DNA from: [Leptolyngbya] sp. JSC-1
Lineage (GTDB): Bacteria > Cyanobacteriota > Cyanobacteriia > Elainellales > Elainellaceae
Assembly (NCBI GenBank): GCA_000733415.1
Contig: KL662191.1
Location: forward strand, 1,404,676-1,468,675
Length of the DNA: 64,000 nt
Reading direction: 5' to 3'
In this document: one piece after another, positions 52,446 to 61,681 of the stretch
Position numbering within the stretch: the first letter of the stretch is position 1
Layout: every line of letters begins with the position of its first letter
Notes under the pieces: generated by a model
What the model was told of the DNA's origin: nothing
What the model saw: only the letters and a program-made list of their open reading frames with translations
Databases searched by the model: none
Translations under genes and position numbers: made by a program

Positions 52446-53117
52446 TCATTCCACATTCGCCCCCAGCGGTTGCCGATTAAAAGAAGCTGGATCTACTGGC
52501 GTTAATTCACCATAGCTTAGCGTCCAGCAACGATCGGCAATGCTAGCCAGTTCTCCTGGTTCGTGGGAAACCACCAGCAGCGTCCATTGTTGCTTGAGCT
52601 GCGCGAGTAGACTAATCACCTGCTGACGCATTGACCAGTCAAGGCCGGCAGTGGGTTCATCCAGCAGCAGCAAATAAGGCTGGCGAATCAACTGCACCGC
52701 TAGTGCCAATCGACGTTGCTGGCCTCCACTCAAGGAACGGGGAGGTGTCGGCAGCGGCAAATGAGCCAAGCCAACAGCAACTAGAGCCTGATCGAGCCGG
52801 TCTTTGCTGAGTTCAGGATGACCGAGCCGCAATTCCTCTAACAGCGTATGACCACAAAAGTGACGCTCTGGAAACTGAAAGACAAGTCCGGCGAGCTGGC
52901 GCAGTTGATCAGGCGTGAGTTCTTGGTCGCGCCAGAGAATGGAACCTGTCGTTTTGGAGGCTAGACCTGCCAAAATTTCTAGCAGCGTACTTTTTCCAGA
53001 GCCGCTCGGACCAATCACTAACCCAAGCTGCTGAGGAGCCAACTCTAGGTTAATCGACTTCAAAATTGCGGTTGGCGTAGCTGCAGGGTGATAAACCAAA
53101 TCTTTCAGATAGAGCAT
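52446..53117 (-). CDS. ABC transporter ATP-binding protein
   Basis: A 223-residue ABC ATPase. Walker A is GPSGSGKST, signature LSGGQQRRLA, Walker B LLLLDEPTAGLD and switch His in VVSHEP; the Q-loop is VFQFPE. The FQFPE-type Q-loop followed by HFCGHTLLEEL is typical of energy-coupling-factor (CbiO/EcfA-type) ATPases. No permease or substrate protein adjoins it. A BioY substrate component begins at 63505, but linking them is only a guess. Followed by rsmG. Confidence 0.88.
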   Translation of the reverse strand: MLYLKDLVYHPAATPTAILKSINLELAPQQLGLVIGPSGSGKSTLLEILAGLASKTTGSILWRDQELTPDQLRQLAGLVFQFPERHFCGHTLLEELRLGHPELSKDRLDQALVAVGLAHLPLPTPPRSLSGGQQRRLALAVQLIRQPYLLLLDEPTAGLDWSMRQQVISLLAQLKQQWTLLVVSHEPGELASIADRCWTLSYGELTPVDPASFNRQPLGANVE

Positions 53118-53505
53118 TCAGACACAGGAAATGAAGGAGTTGGAAACAAGAGCGATTCCTAGGTTTCTTCTTTATAGCAATTTGCTTACCTGGGAAGCTG
53201 CCGGAACTCACAGGCACCGATCCCGTCAGAACAATGGACTGGTAACAGATCGACGCTTGGTTCAACCCAGTCAACCCAGGTTTACTAGCATTGACCGAAT
53301 TTTCCTTCGTCTCAGATTAATTAGACTCAGTTTATTGTGGATTGACTCAGGTTCAACTCCAGAGGTTACAGTACAAAGTGGCGTTCCTACCAAGTATATT
53401 TTGACTGCAGGTCAACATCCGTAGTCTACTGCAGATGTTTAGATTACATGCGGTTTCGTTCCCTCACAATTCGTTCCCTCACAATTCGTTCCTTCACAAT
53501 CGGTT
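53118..53505. other. Divergent intergenic region with 15-base triple repeat
   Basis: No gene seen. Three tandem copies of TTCGTTCCCTCACAA (53455-53469, 53470-53484, 53485-53499, the last with one change) end six bases before the TPR gene start. A region around 53349 resembles a tRNA T-arm but has no matching remainder. Confidence 0.6.
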
Positions 53506-54492
53506 ATGACAAGCATGATCACGCGATTAGCCGCTCCAACCAAACGTTCCCAAAAATTATTATTGTCCCTACGGCGAGTCACTGCGGCGGTGACAGGCGG
53601 GTTGACCGTTGCCTTGAGTGTGTGGGTAAATCCAGCTTTGGCGGATCCGTTTAGGACTAATAATCCCCACCAAATCGGCGATCAAACCGAACAAGCCTTC
53701 CGGGCGCTGTTTGAGCAAGGAAATTATCAACAGGCAGCAGAGTTACTGCGCACAGCCGAACCGAATGAACCGTTGGCCTACGCGATGAAGGCAGCTTTAG
53801 CCTACATCGACGAAGATTGGAACACAATGGGACAAAATGCCCGCCTGACACGGGAGTCTGCTGAGCAACTCATGGCGACCGATCCGCTGCGCGGCCATCT
53901 GTATGTAGCAGCAGGTCAGTTTCTAGAGGGTGCTCACACGTTGTCCACTCAAGGAGCAGTCCGGGCGACTCCAGCCATCCTGAGCAAATTGCAACAAATT
54001 TTCGACAGTTTAAAAGAAGCGGAAAAAATTGATCCCCAGGATCCGGAGCTAAATCTGCTGAAAGGCTATATGGATTTGATGTTGGCCGTTAATTTGCCAT
54101 TCTCTAACCCGGAGCAGGCAATTGAACGACTGCAAAACTATGCGGCTCCTCCTTACCTAGCCCAACGTGGCATTGCGATTGCCTATCGAGATCTGGACAA
54201 ACCCGATCAGGCCCTAGCCGCCGTCAATAGCGCGTTGCAGCAAACTCCCAACAATCCAGAACTGCTTTACCTTAAAGCTCAAATTCTCAGAAAACAAGGT
54301 AACACTCAGGAAAGCCTGCGCTTCTTCCGCCAAGCCCTAGCCAAGCAGTCTCAGCTTCCTCAGAATCTGGCTTACCAGATTGCCTGGGAACAATGCCGGA
54401 CCGTTAATCAGGTGCGCAATCGAGAGCGCGACTGCTCCGAAGTAGCTCAACGGCAAGTCGAACAGCCCAATAACCAGATCGAGGAAGAGTAA
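53506..54492 (+). CDS. TPR-repeat exported protein (Sll0314/Alr1548-like)
   Basis: A 328-residue protein. A signal peptide with a Lys/Arg-rich start and Ala-x-Ala end (VTAAVTGGLTVALSVWVNPALA, about 27-47) leads to a periplasmic helical body. TPR-like helices are seen in EQAFRALFEQGNYQQAAELLRT, GIAIAYRDLDKPDQALAAVNSALQQTPNN and LKAQILRKQGNTQESLRFFRQALAK. The wording matches the cyanobacterial Sll0314/Alr1548 TPR family, whose function is unknown. The start is uncertain (ATG 53506 or 53515) and is preceded by the 15-base repeats rather than a normal ribosome binding site. Confidence 0.82.
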   Translation: MTSMITRLAAPTKRSQKLLLSLRRVTAAVTGGLTVALSVWVNPALADPFRTNNPHQIGDQTEQAFRALFEQGNYQQAAELLRTAEPNEPLAYAMKAALAYIDEDWNTMGQNARLTRESAEQLMATDPLRGHLYVAAGQFLEGAHTLSTQGAVRATPAILSKLQQIFDSLKEAEKIDPQDPELNLLKGYMDLMLAVNLPFSNPEQAIERLQNYAAPPYLAQRGIAIAYRDLDKPDQALAAVNSALQQTPNNPELLYLKAQILRKQGNTQESLRFFRQALAKQSQLPQNLAYQIAWEQCRTVNQVRNRERDCSEVAQRQVEQPNNQIEEE

Positions 54493-54611
54493 CCAAGCTA
54501 ATAAGAATGAGTTGCCTCATTAGCAACCAAGCATGGGCAAACTGCCACCGCTAGCAAGACGTTGTGCTGAGGTACCCAGTACAATAGCAATTGCTCAAAA
54601 CAAATACAAAG

Positions 54612-54637
54612 GGAGGATGATCCAACAGTCACCCTCC
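54612..54637. terminator. Probable bidirectional terminator between convergent genes
   Basis: GGAGGATGA (54612-54620) pairs with TCACCCTCC (54629-54637) at eight of nine positions, loop eight. The minus side continues into a T-rich stretch; the plus side has only a short TATTT. Confidence 0.5.
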
Positions 54638-54667
54638 TATTTAACGTTCTAAATTTGACTTCAGAAC

Positions 54668-55390
54668 TCACCAAAGTGCAGGGACACTGCGAGGTGGGGT
54701 TGCGGGGGGCGCTACGGGACTAGGAGGCGTCGTGGTTTGACTAGGGGCTGGTGTGACAGGTGTTGTTGTGTCGAGGTTTGCACCAGGAACTGGCTGTAGC
54801 GGGATCGGTTGACCGCTAGGAATGAAGTTAGGCAACACCTCTCGGGGGCGATTGGTAGCCGCGATGCAGGTTGTCATCATTTCAGTGGTTGAAAGAGCAG
54901 CCTGAGTGGCCAAACCTACAACACAGTTAGAAAATCGGGCTGGCAGCAAACTGCGACGACAATAGGTCAAAACAGCTTGGGGTTCTGTACCCTCTGTACT
55001 GATTTCCGTAATCCCAACTACGCAGCTCGCCAATTCCTGCGGACGACGCACCCGCCGACAGCCAGAGAGGGCATCGGTAGCCGACAGCTCTGTTTCAGAA
55101 TCAATCGTTGTGACGCAGGACGACAAGGCCTTGGGATAAAGGGCAGCAGCGCAGGCTGCGGTGGCATCCGCTTCTCCTAACCCGGTTCCTAAAAGCCCCT
55201 CAGCGCATTTTTCATAGTCACTAACGGAAGCTCGATAGGGGCGAGGATTGTAGTAGGTTGCGGCATTAGCTGGATGGATGGGCAGTCCCGCCAAGGCAAA
55301 ACCTGCAACCAATAGCGGCAGAGTAGCAACTTGGGTAAAGCTGAGCTTTCGGCCATCGAAGCTCCGTGAGTACAAATCAGGATTACGCAT
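54668..55390 (-). CDS. Secreted protein with repeated paired-Cys units
   Basis: A 240-residue exported protein. A signal peptide (LPLLVAGFALAGLPIHPANA) is followed by about four repeats of a 35-45 residue unit: YEKCAEGLLGTGLGEADATAACAAAL, SCVTTID, ATDALSGCRRVRRPQELASC, AVLTYCRRSLLPARFSNC, TTEMMTTCIAATNRP. Each carries a pair of Cys, probably disulfides. A Pro/Thr-rich tail (APSQTTTPPSPVAPPATPP) ends the protein. I do not know its function. ATG 55390 (MRNPDL) is preferred; 55411 would add seven residues. A perfect hairpin lies in the leader. Confidence 0.75.
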   Translation of the reverse strand: MRNPDLYSRSFDGRKLSFTQVATLPLLVAGFALAGLPIHPANAATYYNPRPYRASVSDYEKCAEGLLGTGLGEADATAACAAALYPKALSSCVTTIDSETELSATDALSGCRRVRRPQELASCVVGITEISTEGTEPQAVLTYCRRSLLPARFSNCVVGLATQAALSTTEMMTTCIAATNRPREVLPNFIPSGQPIPLQPVPGANLDTTTPVTPAPSQTTTPPSPVAPPATPPRSVPALW

Positions 55391-55411
55391 AGTAGGAACT
55401 GAGCATAACAA

Positions 55412-55996
55412 TGAGGGGCTGCCAGTAAAGCCACAAATCTGACTTTACTGGCAAAATTCGACCGGCAAAATCTTGGCTGATTGTCTCATATTTGCCAGAA
55501 TCTGCCATAGGTATACCCCAAAAGTTTTGTTCTGCCTAGGGGTTTATCGAACCAGTAGCCAAAATCTTTAAGTGGGTTCATCACAATTCTTAAACGAGTT
55601 AAGCAAGCAGGTCATTCAGGCCAATGATGAGTACCAGTATCTAGCCCATCAAGTTCTTAACCTATTTCAGCCGCGCAAGCCGCTTGAGTCCTACAACACC
55701 CTCACTGTTGCCCCGCGTTAATGTAAAGCATTTTTTGTTAAGCATTGTGTTTTCTTAAGCTGTAGAATACTTCTAGACGATCTGCAAACCTTGGCTGTCT
55801 GCTGATTTGACAAGGCTGCTGATTTGGCAACACCGGCTTTGTATGCTTAGGCGGCTCTACTCTTCGAGTTTTTAAGATATTTGTCTGCGTTTTCATTTTT
55901 TGGGCCGCAGATGCGATCGGGCCGGCTTAGGGTAGGTTTCGCTAGAACGTTTTTCCATTAAAACCCCTCTTACATTACGTAACCTTTGTTTAGATC
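55412..55996. other. Intergenic region upstream of petC
   Basis: No gene seen. The region must hold the petC promoter; a TAGAAT -10 candidate lies at 55766-55771 but its -35 spacing is poor. The hairpin at 55421-55452 belongs to the minus-strand neighbour. Confidence 0.4.
55421..55452 (-). promoter_or_regulatory. Perfect hairpin in the leader of the Cys-repeat gene
   Basis: GCCAGTAAAG (55421-55430) pairs with CTTTACTGGC (55443-55452) over ten bases, loop 12. It lies 31 bases upstream of the minus-strand start. It could be an operator or a leader structure; the T-run needed for a terminator is absent after it on the minus strand. Confidence 0.4.
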
Positions 55997-56539
55997 ATGT
56001 CTCAACTCTCTGGAAATCCTGATGTGCCCGATTTGGGACGACGCCAATTCATGAACCTGCTGATGGTTGGATCTGGTGCAGTCACCGTTTTAGGTGCGCT
56101 TTATCCGGTCGTCAAATATTTCATCCCGCCATCAAGCGGTGGAACAGGTGGTGGCGTCACAGCTAAAGATGCACTCGGTAACGACATTGTTGCCAGCGAG
56201 TTTCTGGCTAGCCATGCCCCAGGTGAGCGGGTTTTGGCGCAGGGTTTAAAGGGCGACCCAACCTACATTGTGGTAGAAAGCGCGGATGCAATCGCCGACT
56301 ACGGCCTTAACGCCGTCTGCACTCACTTGGGTTGTGTAGTGCCCTGGAACGCGAATGAGAACAAATTTATTTGTCCTTGTCATGGCTCTCAGTACAACAG
56401 CCAGGGCAAAGTGGTTCGGGGTCCGGCTCCACTCTCGTTGGCGCTCGTTCATACATCCGTGACTGATAACGGCAAGATTGCCTTTTCTCCTTGGACTGAG
56501 ACCGACTTCCGCACCGGTGATGATCCTTGGTGGGCTTAG
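55997..56539 (+). CDS. petC: Cytochrome b6f complex iron-sulfur (Rieske) subunit
   Basis: A 180-residue Rieske protein that carries electrons from plastoquinol to cytochrome f. After a cytoplasmic start, one membrane span (FMNLLMVGSGAVTVLGALYPVVKYF) and a Gly-rich hinge (SSGGTGGGVTAKD) lead to the lumenal domain. The cluster motifs CTHLGCV and CPCHGSQYN supply the two Cys and two His ligands plus the disulfide pair. Typical cyanobacterial length. petA follows in the same direction with a repeat-rich spacer. Confidence 0.98.
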   Translation: MSQLSGNPDVPDLGRRQFMNLLMVGSGAVTVLGALYPVVKYFIPPSSGGTGGGVTAKDALGNDIVASEFLASHAPGERVLAQGLKGDPTYIVVESADAIADYGLNAVCTHLGCVVPWNANENKFICPCHGSQYNSQGKVVRGPAPLSLALVHTSVTDNGKIAFSPWTETDFRTGDDPWWA

Positions 56540-56549
56540 TCTTTAGGGA

Positions 56550-56700
56550 GTGTTGAGTTTCAAGTGTTGAGTTTCAAGTGTTGAGCGGTGCGGTTTGAAT
56601 TTGCAGCCGCTTCACAGGAAAAATGTAGAACTTATGGACTCAAAACTCAAAACTACGTGCTCCACACAGGCTGTGCCATCAAAACTCAAAACTTATACTT
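56550..56700. repeat. Heptamer-like repeats in the petC-petA spacer
   Basis: GTGTTGAGTTTCAA occurs at 56550-56563 and 56564-56577 with a partial third copy, and AACTCAAAACT-like units occur at about 56638-56654 and 56678-56697. The two groups are partly complementary, so the transcript can fold between petC and petA. Confidence 0.85.
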
Positions 56701-56722
56701 TTGTACTGAACACCCGTTAACA

Positions 56723-57712
56723 ATGAAGTCAACCGTTTGGTCAATCCTATTTCCCAACAGCGGTCAGGTAATCCTGAAGCGTGCATTGGTGATTCTTGCT
56801 GCAATGGCCCTTTGGGTAACTGCTGATGTTGCCCTACCCCAACCCGCAGAAGCTTATCCATTCTGGGCACAGCAAAACTACGAAAATCCTCGTGAGGCAA
56901 CAGGCCGGATTGTGTGTGCCAACTGCCATCTTGCCGCCAAACCAGTCCAGATCGAAGTACCACAAGCTGTGTTACCAGATACAGTCTTCAAGGCGGTCGT
57001 GAAGATCCCCTATGACACCAGCGTGCAGCAAGTCCTGGGTAACGGGGAGAAAGGCCCTCTGAACGTAGGAGCCGTGCTGATGCTGCCTGAGGGCTTCAAA
57101 ATCGCCCCAGAGGATCGGATTCCTGAAGAACTGAAAGAAGAGGTTGGACCTAGTTATCTATTCCAACCCTACAGCGAAACCAAAAACAATATTCTTCTGG
57201 TTGGTCCACTTCCAGGCGATCAATATCAGGAGATTGTCTTCCCGGTGCTGTCGCCCGATCCGAATACCGATCAATCCGTTCATTTTGGTAAATATCAGAT
57301 TCACTTGGGTGGCAATCGCGGGCGCGGGCAAGTTTACCCAACTGGCGAGAAGAGCAACAATGGCATTTTCAATGCCTCGGTTGCAGGCACGATCGAATCG
57401 ATTACCAAGGCCGACGACGGTAGCTATGAGGTGACGATTCAGCCTGCTGAAGGCAATGCGGTGGTTGATAAAATTCCGGCTGGCCCAGAGCTAATTGTGT
57501 CAGAAGGACAAGAAATAGCCGCGGGTTCTGCCTTGACCTCTAACCCTAATGTGGGTGGTTTCGGTCAAAGAGACGTGGAAATTGTGCTGCAAAGCCCCAA
57601 CCGAATTAAGGGATTGGTTGCCTTCCTCGCCGCAGTGACTTTATCTCAGATCCTATTGGTATTGAAGAAGAAACAAGTCGAGCGCGTACAGGAGGCAGAA
57701 ATGACGTTCTAA
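56723..57712 (+). CDS. petA: Cytochrome f
   Basis: A 329-residue c-type cytochrome of the b6f complex. The signal peptide (LVILAAMALWVTADVALPQPAEA) is cut before YPFWAQQNYENPREATGRIVCANCH, whose N-terminal Tyr is an axial haem ligand and CANCH the covalent haem site. A long lumenal beta body follows and ends with a membrane span (IKGLVAFLAAVTLSQILLVLKKKQ). ATG 56723 is the right start, since the frame's earlier codons (56588) translate the spacer repeats. Same operon as petC. Confidence 0.98.
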   Translation: MKSTVWSILFPNSGQVILKRALVILAAMALWVTADVALPQPAEAYPFWAQQNYENPREATGRIVCANCHLAAKPVQIEVPQAVLPDTVFKAVVKIPYDTSVQQVLGNGEKGPLNVGAVLMLPEGFKIAPEDRIPEELKEEVGPSYLFQPYSETKNNILLVGPLPGDQYQEIVFPVLSPDPNTDQSVHFGKYQIHLGGNRGRGQVYPTGEKSNNGIFNASVAGTIESITKADDGSYEVTIQPAEGNAVVDKIPAGPELIVSEGQEIAAGSALTSNPNVGGFGQRDVEIVLQSPNRIKGLVAFLAAVTLSQILLVLKKKQVERVQEAEMTF

Positions 57713-58233
57713 GGGCGTTTGTTGCCAACAGAACGTCCTATTGGTTTAGAGCCTACCTGAAGCCTCCGAAGGGGGTTGAAAGTCAAAAACTCTGACGAGT
57801 TTACTGACTTGCAGTCAGAGAAATCGGATAGATATTTAAAGCAAACTCGGTCAAAAAGATAGAAGACACTCCAACCCTCGGAGTGTCTTTTGCTATGAAC
57901 CCTTGCATGAAGTTCATTATATTCTCTAGGCACTAAAAAATTCTCGAATCGAGTAAAGAAATGTGCTTGCTCCAGAAACAGGTTGGGAATATTAACGTTA
58001 GAGCGCTGATACCAGGATTTGTATGCCAGCTTTGTCCAACCTCACCCTGAAATGGTCATACTTTGCAGGAACAACACGAAAGGAGGTCCCGGTCTTCGCT
58101 TGAACCATTGACACAATGGGCAGCAGCAAGGTCTTCTAACGGTACCTTATAGCTTTGTGCGCAAACCGCACCATAGCAGCAGTACATCAGGAAGGGCACA
58201 ACTTGCGAGGAATCCGACTGGGAGTAAGCCACG
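57713..58233. other. Intergenic region with the petA terminator
   Basis: The first half holds a small hairpin (CTGACTTGCAGTCAG, about 57803-57817) and the terminator at 57863-57892. The second half has no supported gene. Confidence 0.5.
57863..57892 (+). terminator. Rho-independent terminator after petA
   Basis: AAGACACTCC (57863-57872) pairs perfectly with GGAGTGTCTT (57880-57889), loop seven, followed by a short T-run. Confidence 0.85.
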
Positions 58234-59280
58234 ATGGCCGAGCAGGAACATGTAACGCTACTAAAGCAAGGAGTAGCCATCTGGAACGATTGGCGGCAGC
58301 AGCATACTCACATTCACCCCAATCTGAGTCAAATCGCGTTGGAACAAATCAGTTTACGGGAAATTTGCCTCAGCGGCGCTAACCTCAAGGAAGCGATCCT
58401 CAGTCATACTGATTGCTGCATGGCTAACCTGAGCCGAGCCGATCTGCGTCAGGCCAACCTGAAGGCCACCCTACTCTATACGGCAAACCTAGAAGAAGCG
58501 GACCTGCGAGAAGCCAATCTAGTCGAAGCGGACCTGCGAGAAGCGAATTTGCAAGGGGCCGATCTACGCAAGGCAAATCTTTCCCAGGCATCACTCTGCA
58601 CGGTTAACCTGAAACACAGCCACTTAAGGGAGACCATCTTAAAGGAAGCCAACCTCAGCTACGCCTCCCTTTGCCATGCGGATGGCTGTCTAGCCGATCT
58701 TCAAAATGCCTGGCTAAACCATGCTGATTTGAGGTTTGCCCGCTTTTACACGGCCAATTTGAGTCAGGCTACACTCTATGCCGCCAATCTTTGTCAGGCC
58801 GATCTACGAGAAGCGACCTTTAGCCAAGCTAATTTGCGAGAAGCCGACTTCCGGGAAGCAGACCTGAGCATGGCGGTGTTTTGTGTTGCTAATTTGATCG
58901 GAGCCACCTTTTACAAAGCCACAATGACTCGGGCCAATCTTAGTATGGCCAATTTGTGTATGGCGAATCTGAGCCACACTAACCTGGAGCGAGCCGTGCT
59001 GATCGGAGCCAATTTGATTGGAGCCAATCTCTACACCGCCTCGCTCGTCGAGGCCAATTTAACCGAAGCCGATTTACGAGAAGCGTCTCTACGCGGAGCC
59101 AATTTGACCAATGCCAATCTGTCGCGAGTCAATTTCGGTATGGCCAACCTATCAGGGGCTAACCTATCGGGGGCCAACCTCAGCTACGCTCATCTGCGTC
59201 AAGCCAATCTCTGGGAAACCAACCTAGAGGGAGCCTGTTTAACCGGAGCTGTCATGCCCGATGGCGAGGTTTACGAATAG
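58234..59280 (+). CDS. Pentapeptide-repeat protein (348 aa)
   Basis: After a 35-residue N-terminal helix (EHVTLLKQGVAIWNDWRQQH) nearly the whole protein is A(D/N)LXX repeats (about 40-340), for example ANLEEADLREANLVEADLRE. The KQGVAIWNDWR start is common among cyanobacterial pentapeptide proteins. The fold is a right-handed beta-helix; function is unknown. Several repeats carry Cys or Tyr (ANLCQ, LYAAN). Unlike the protein at 5626, its repeats stay hydrophilic on the outside. It stands alone. Confidence 0.9.
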   Translation: MAEQEHVTLLKQGVAIWNDWRQQHTHIHPNLSQIALEQISLREICLSGANLKEAILSHTDCCMANLSRADLRQANLKATLLYTANLEEADLREANLVEADLREANLQGADLRKANLSQASLCTVNLKHSHLRETILKEANLSYASLCHADGCLADLQNAWLNHADLRFARFYTANLSQATLYAANLCQADLREATFSQANLREADFREADLSMAVFCVANLIGATFYKATMTRANLSMANLCMANLSHTNLERAVLIGANLIGANLYTASLVEANLTEADLREASLRGANLTNANLSRVNFGMANLSGANLSGANLSYAHLRQANLWETNLEGACLTGAVMPDGEVYE

Positions 59281-59488
59281 GAGAGGGGCATGGAAGTGCT
59301 AAATCAGGTGTGGGGGTGGTTGAGGAGTCAGAAGTTAGAAGTCAGGAGTCAGAAGCCAGAAGCCAGAAGACTATTTGCTGACGACGATGAATAACCAACA
59401 AGCCAGAGCCTTTTGGCAACTGATAACTGATACAAGATAGCTTGCTAGGAGGTTAGGGCGTTTGATCGGTAGGCTGCATCATCTAGAC

Positions 59489-59791
59489 TTAGGACGTTTG
59501 ATCGTCCTGATTCTGATTTCCTTGAGTTTCCTGCTTGGCGGCCTGTTTTAATTCCTCCTCTAGCATGGCCTCAAAAATGAACAACCTTGCCAAGCGGTCG
59601 TAGGTGCCTGCACCGATATATTGGGGATAGCGATGCAAGCGGCTATAAATCCAAACGAGATCATCGCCATCAAAGATGCGAATGTCCTGCAGCCAGTTTT
59701 TGCACTCAGGCTTCAGTGCATTGGCGGCATCAAGCGCATCCGTCCAACGCTCGAACTCTGCCGAATAGTTGCGGGTAATAACCTTAAACAT
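59489..59791 (-). CDS. Conserved-looking protein of unknown function (100 aa)
   Basis: A 100-residue soluble protein. The first 80 residues look like a small alpha/beta domain: FKVITRNYSAEFERWTDALDAANALKPECKNWLQDIRIFDGDDLVWIYSRLHRYPQYIG. The last 20 residues are a Gln/Asn/Asp-rich tail. I do not recognise the family, but the aromatic and acidic pattern (IFDGDDLVWIYSR) looks constrained. It starts at ATG 59791 and stands alone between the pentapeptide and SpoIID genes. Confidence 0.7.
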   Translation of the reverse strand: MFKVITRNYSAEFERWTDALDAANALKPECKNWLQDIRIFDGDDLVWIYSRLHRYPQYIGAGTYDRLARLFIFEAMLEEELKQAAKQETQGNQNQDDQTS

Positions 59792-59893
59792 GTTAGTACC
59801 GGGTTAGTACCGGCTCAACGGAGTGGTTTGTCTCTGCCGATTTTGCCTCTACTCAATTCACTTTACTAAATTATTCAATTGTGGCAGTTTCGC

Positions 59894-61117
59894 CTACTGT
59901 ACCTGGATTTTCGCCAGCGCCACCCCAGTGTAGTAATGCAATAAAATTTGCTGATAATTCCAGTTTTGCTGAGCCAGTTTGTAGGCACCGTACTGACTCA
60001 AGCCAATGCCGTGCCCATTACCAGCACCACTGATACGAAAGCGTGCTGGAGCCGCAGAAACATTGCCAGCACTGGCAACCGGACTTTGCTCTGCCTCAAT
60101 TGAGAAAAGTGTGCTCCGCAGCCCTAATCGGTCCCGCACAGCTCGGCCTTCCACCGTCTTCGATCCAGCGCTGCCATCAATGGTAAGGGCTAACACTCGT
60201 CCATGCGGATGTCGCTGGACCGAAACCGACGAGACCGTGCCTTCATAACCGAGTCGCTCTGCCAATTCACTCGCCGTAAAGGTGAGTGGATCCCACTGGC
60301 ACTGAGAAAAATCGCTGTCAGGGCTGGGCACACCCCGCAGATAAGGCAGTGGACTCGTCCAAACATCTTCCACATTTTCAGTATGCCCGCCAGCGCAAGA
60401 GTGAAAGACTGCATTAATGATCTGGCCGCGATAGGTAAGCACTTGGTCTTTGGTGGCATCTACGGCAGCTCGCGTGCTAGGTGCTTCTTTTTCTAAACCA
60501 CCATAGACCTGCCAGGTAGTTGTGTCACCCAAATCAAAAACTGTATTGCCGCTGTGCTGACGTTGGTAAAGCGCGTAAGAGCGGGCAGCCACCGCCTGTG
60601 ATTTTAGAGCTTCCAGACTCCAGCTAGCGGGCATTTCTGCCCCAACCACACTGTAGAGATATTGCTCCATCGGAACGTAATTCACAGCGGTAATGCCACC
60701 ACTAGTCGGGACAACCAACGTTCGCCCGCGGTACCAGCGCTCACCAATGAAGACATAGCCATCTTCACTCGCTGGCTCAATCCAAAGCTGACTGGTCTGA
60801 AGTTGATTGACCGTGACTTTACCATCTTGAGATTGGGCCACCACCGCATTCATAGCCGGAATTTGGGCTAACACCTGACCGGCCCCATCCCGGAGGATCG
60901 CCTCGGTTGACCCCCCTACCTTCACCTGCTCCACATCCTGCTCAATGGCCACTCGCAACTCTATTTCGGCCCGCGCTGGCACGATTGCAACCAACCAAAA
61001 CAGCAGCGTCATCCACCAGGACTTTCTACCGTAGCGCAGGACAAGCTGAATTACCTGCTGAAGCTGGACCGCCAGAGATGGTTTGGGATCTCCAGCCGCG
61101 CAGAAATAACCTGTCAT
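59894..61117 (-). CDS. SpoIID/LytB-domain protein
   Basis: A 407-residue exported protein. A hydrophobic signal (WWMTLLFWLVAIVPARA, about 34-50) leads to a SpoIID domain with the signature YLYSVVGAEMPASWSLEALKSQAVAARSYALY, FHSCAGGHTENVEDVW and GHGIGLSQYGAYKLAQQ. In endospore formers SpoIID is a lytic transglycosylase acting on peptidoglycan; in cyanobacteria the role is unclear, but cell-wall remodelling is likely. The start is ATG 61117 with GAGGAG upstream, not 61159. Confidence 0.9.
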   Translation of the reverse strand: MTGYFCAAGDPKPSLAVQLQQVIQLVLRYGRKSWWMTLLFWLVAIVPARAEIELRVAIEQDVEQVKVGGSTEAILRDGAGQVLAQIPAMNAVVAQSQDGKVTVNQLQTSQLWIEPASEDGYVFIGERWYRGRTLVVPTSGGITAVNYVPMEQYLYSVVGAEMPASWSLEALKSQAVAARSYALYQRQHSGNTVFDLGDTTTWQVYGGLEKEAPSTRAAVDATKDQVLTYRGQIINAVFHSCAGGHTENVEDVWTSPLPYLRGVPSPDSDFSQCQWDPLTFTASELAERLGYEGTVSSVSVQRHPHGRVLALTIDGSAGSKTVEGRAVRDRLGLRSTLFSIEAEQSPVASAGNVSAAPARFRISGAGNGHGIGLSQYGAYKLAQQNWNYQQILLHYYTGVALAKIQVQ

Positions 61118-61681
61118 TGTTGGCAAACTCCTCACACTGACGATTAGTATCCGAATCACTTAACTAACGATTTATCTGGGCAGGGATCAGCCTTAAATGG
61201 CTCTTAAATAAGCTAACTTTGCATTATATTAAGATAATTTTTACTTTAGCTGAATAAAAATGCGAGGTCAAATCAATATTACTTAGCGATAAATTATCGA
61301 CGAAGCTAAATGAATTCGTCTTATCGCTGCGTCGTTTTCTCAGTATTTCCTAGCAAGATTTCATTAATTTCAAGCAGCTATGAATTTACTGCGGTTCAGC
61401 TTGACGACCAGAAGCAGAATGGGAAACTCCTTCCAGCAGTTGCAGTCTGTTTAATCTCACTGGCCAATTTGATTAAACCCGTTGCCCTCTCCTAGAGCAA
61501 TCAAGGGCCTAGAGGCGACTACTCCTTAATTTATAAATCATCGATCAAGCGTTTACTTAGAGCGATTGCTGTTTCGGTAGGGGGCCTTCAGGCTAGACAA
61601 ATCATGCTTGAGGTCAAACATCTCCTATCGAGTTGTGTCAGTATAGGTGGGTGAGAAATTGCTGAACAACAGGTTGATTGA
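61118..61681. other. Intergenic region, AT-rich, no supported gene
   Basis: It separates the divergent SpoIID and RNase Z genes. It is AT-rich around 61200-61320 and probably holds both promoters. A 61-codon plus-strand frame (61310-61495) was considered and not accepted. Confidence 0.5.

Noticed and set aside
53340..53380. tRNA-like T-arm (GGTTCAACTCC)
   Set aside because: No matching anticodon arm, D-arm or acceptor stem around it.
56588..56722. Extended N-terminus of cytochrome f
   Set aside because: It translates spacer repeats; the signal peptide begins at 56723.
61310..61495. 61-codon plus-strand frame
   Set aside because: No ribosome binding site, odd composition and AT-rich promoter setting.
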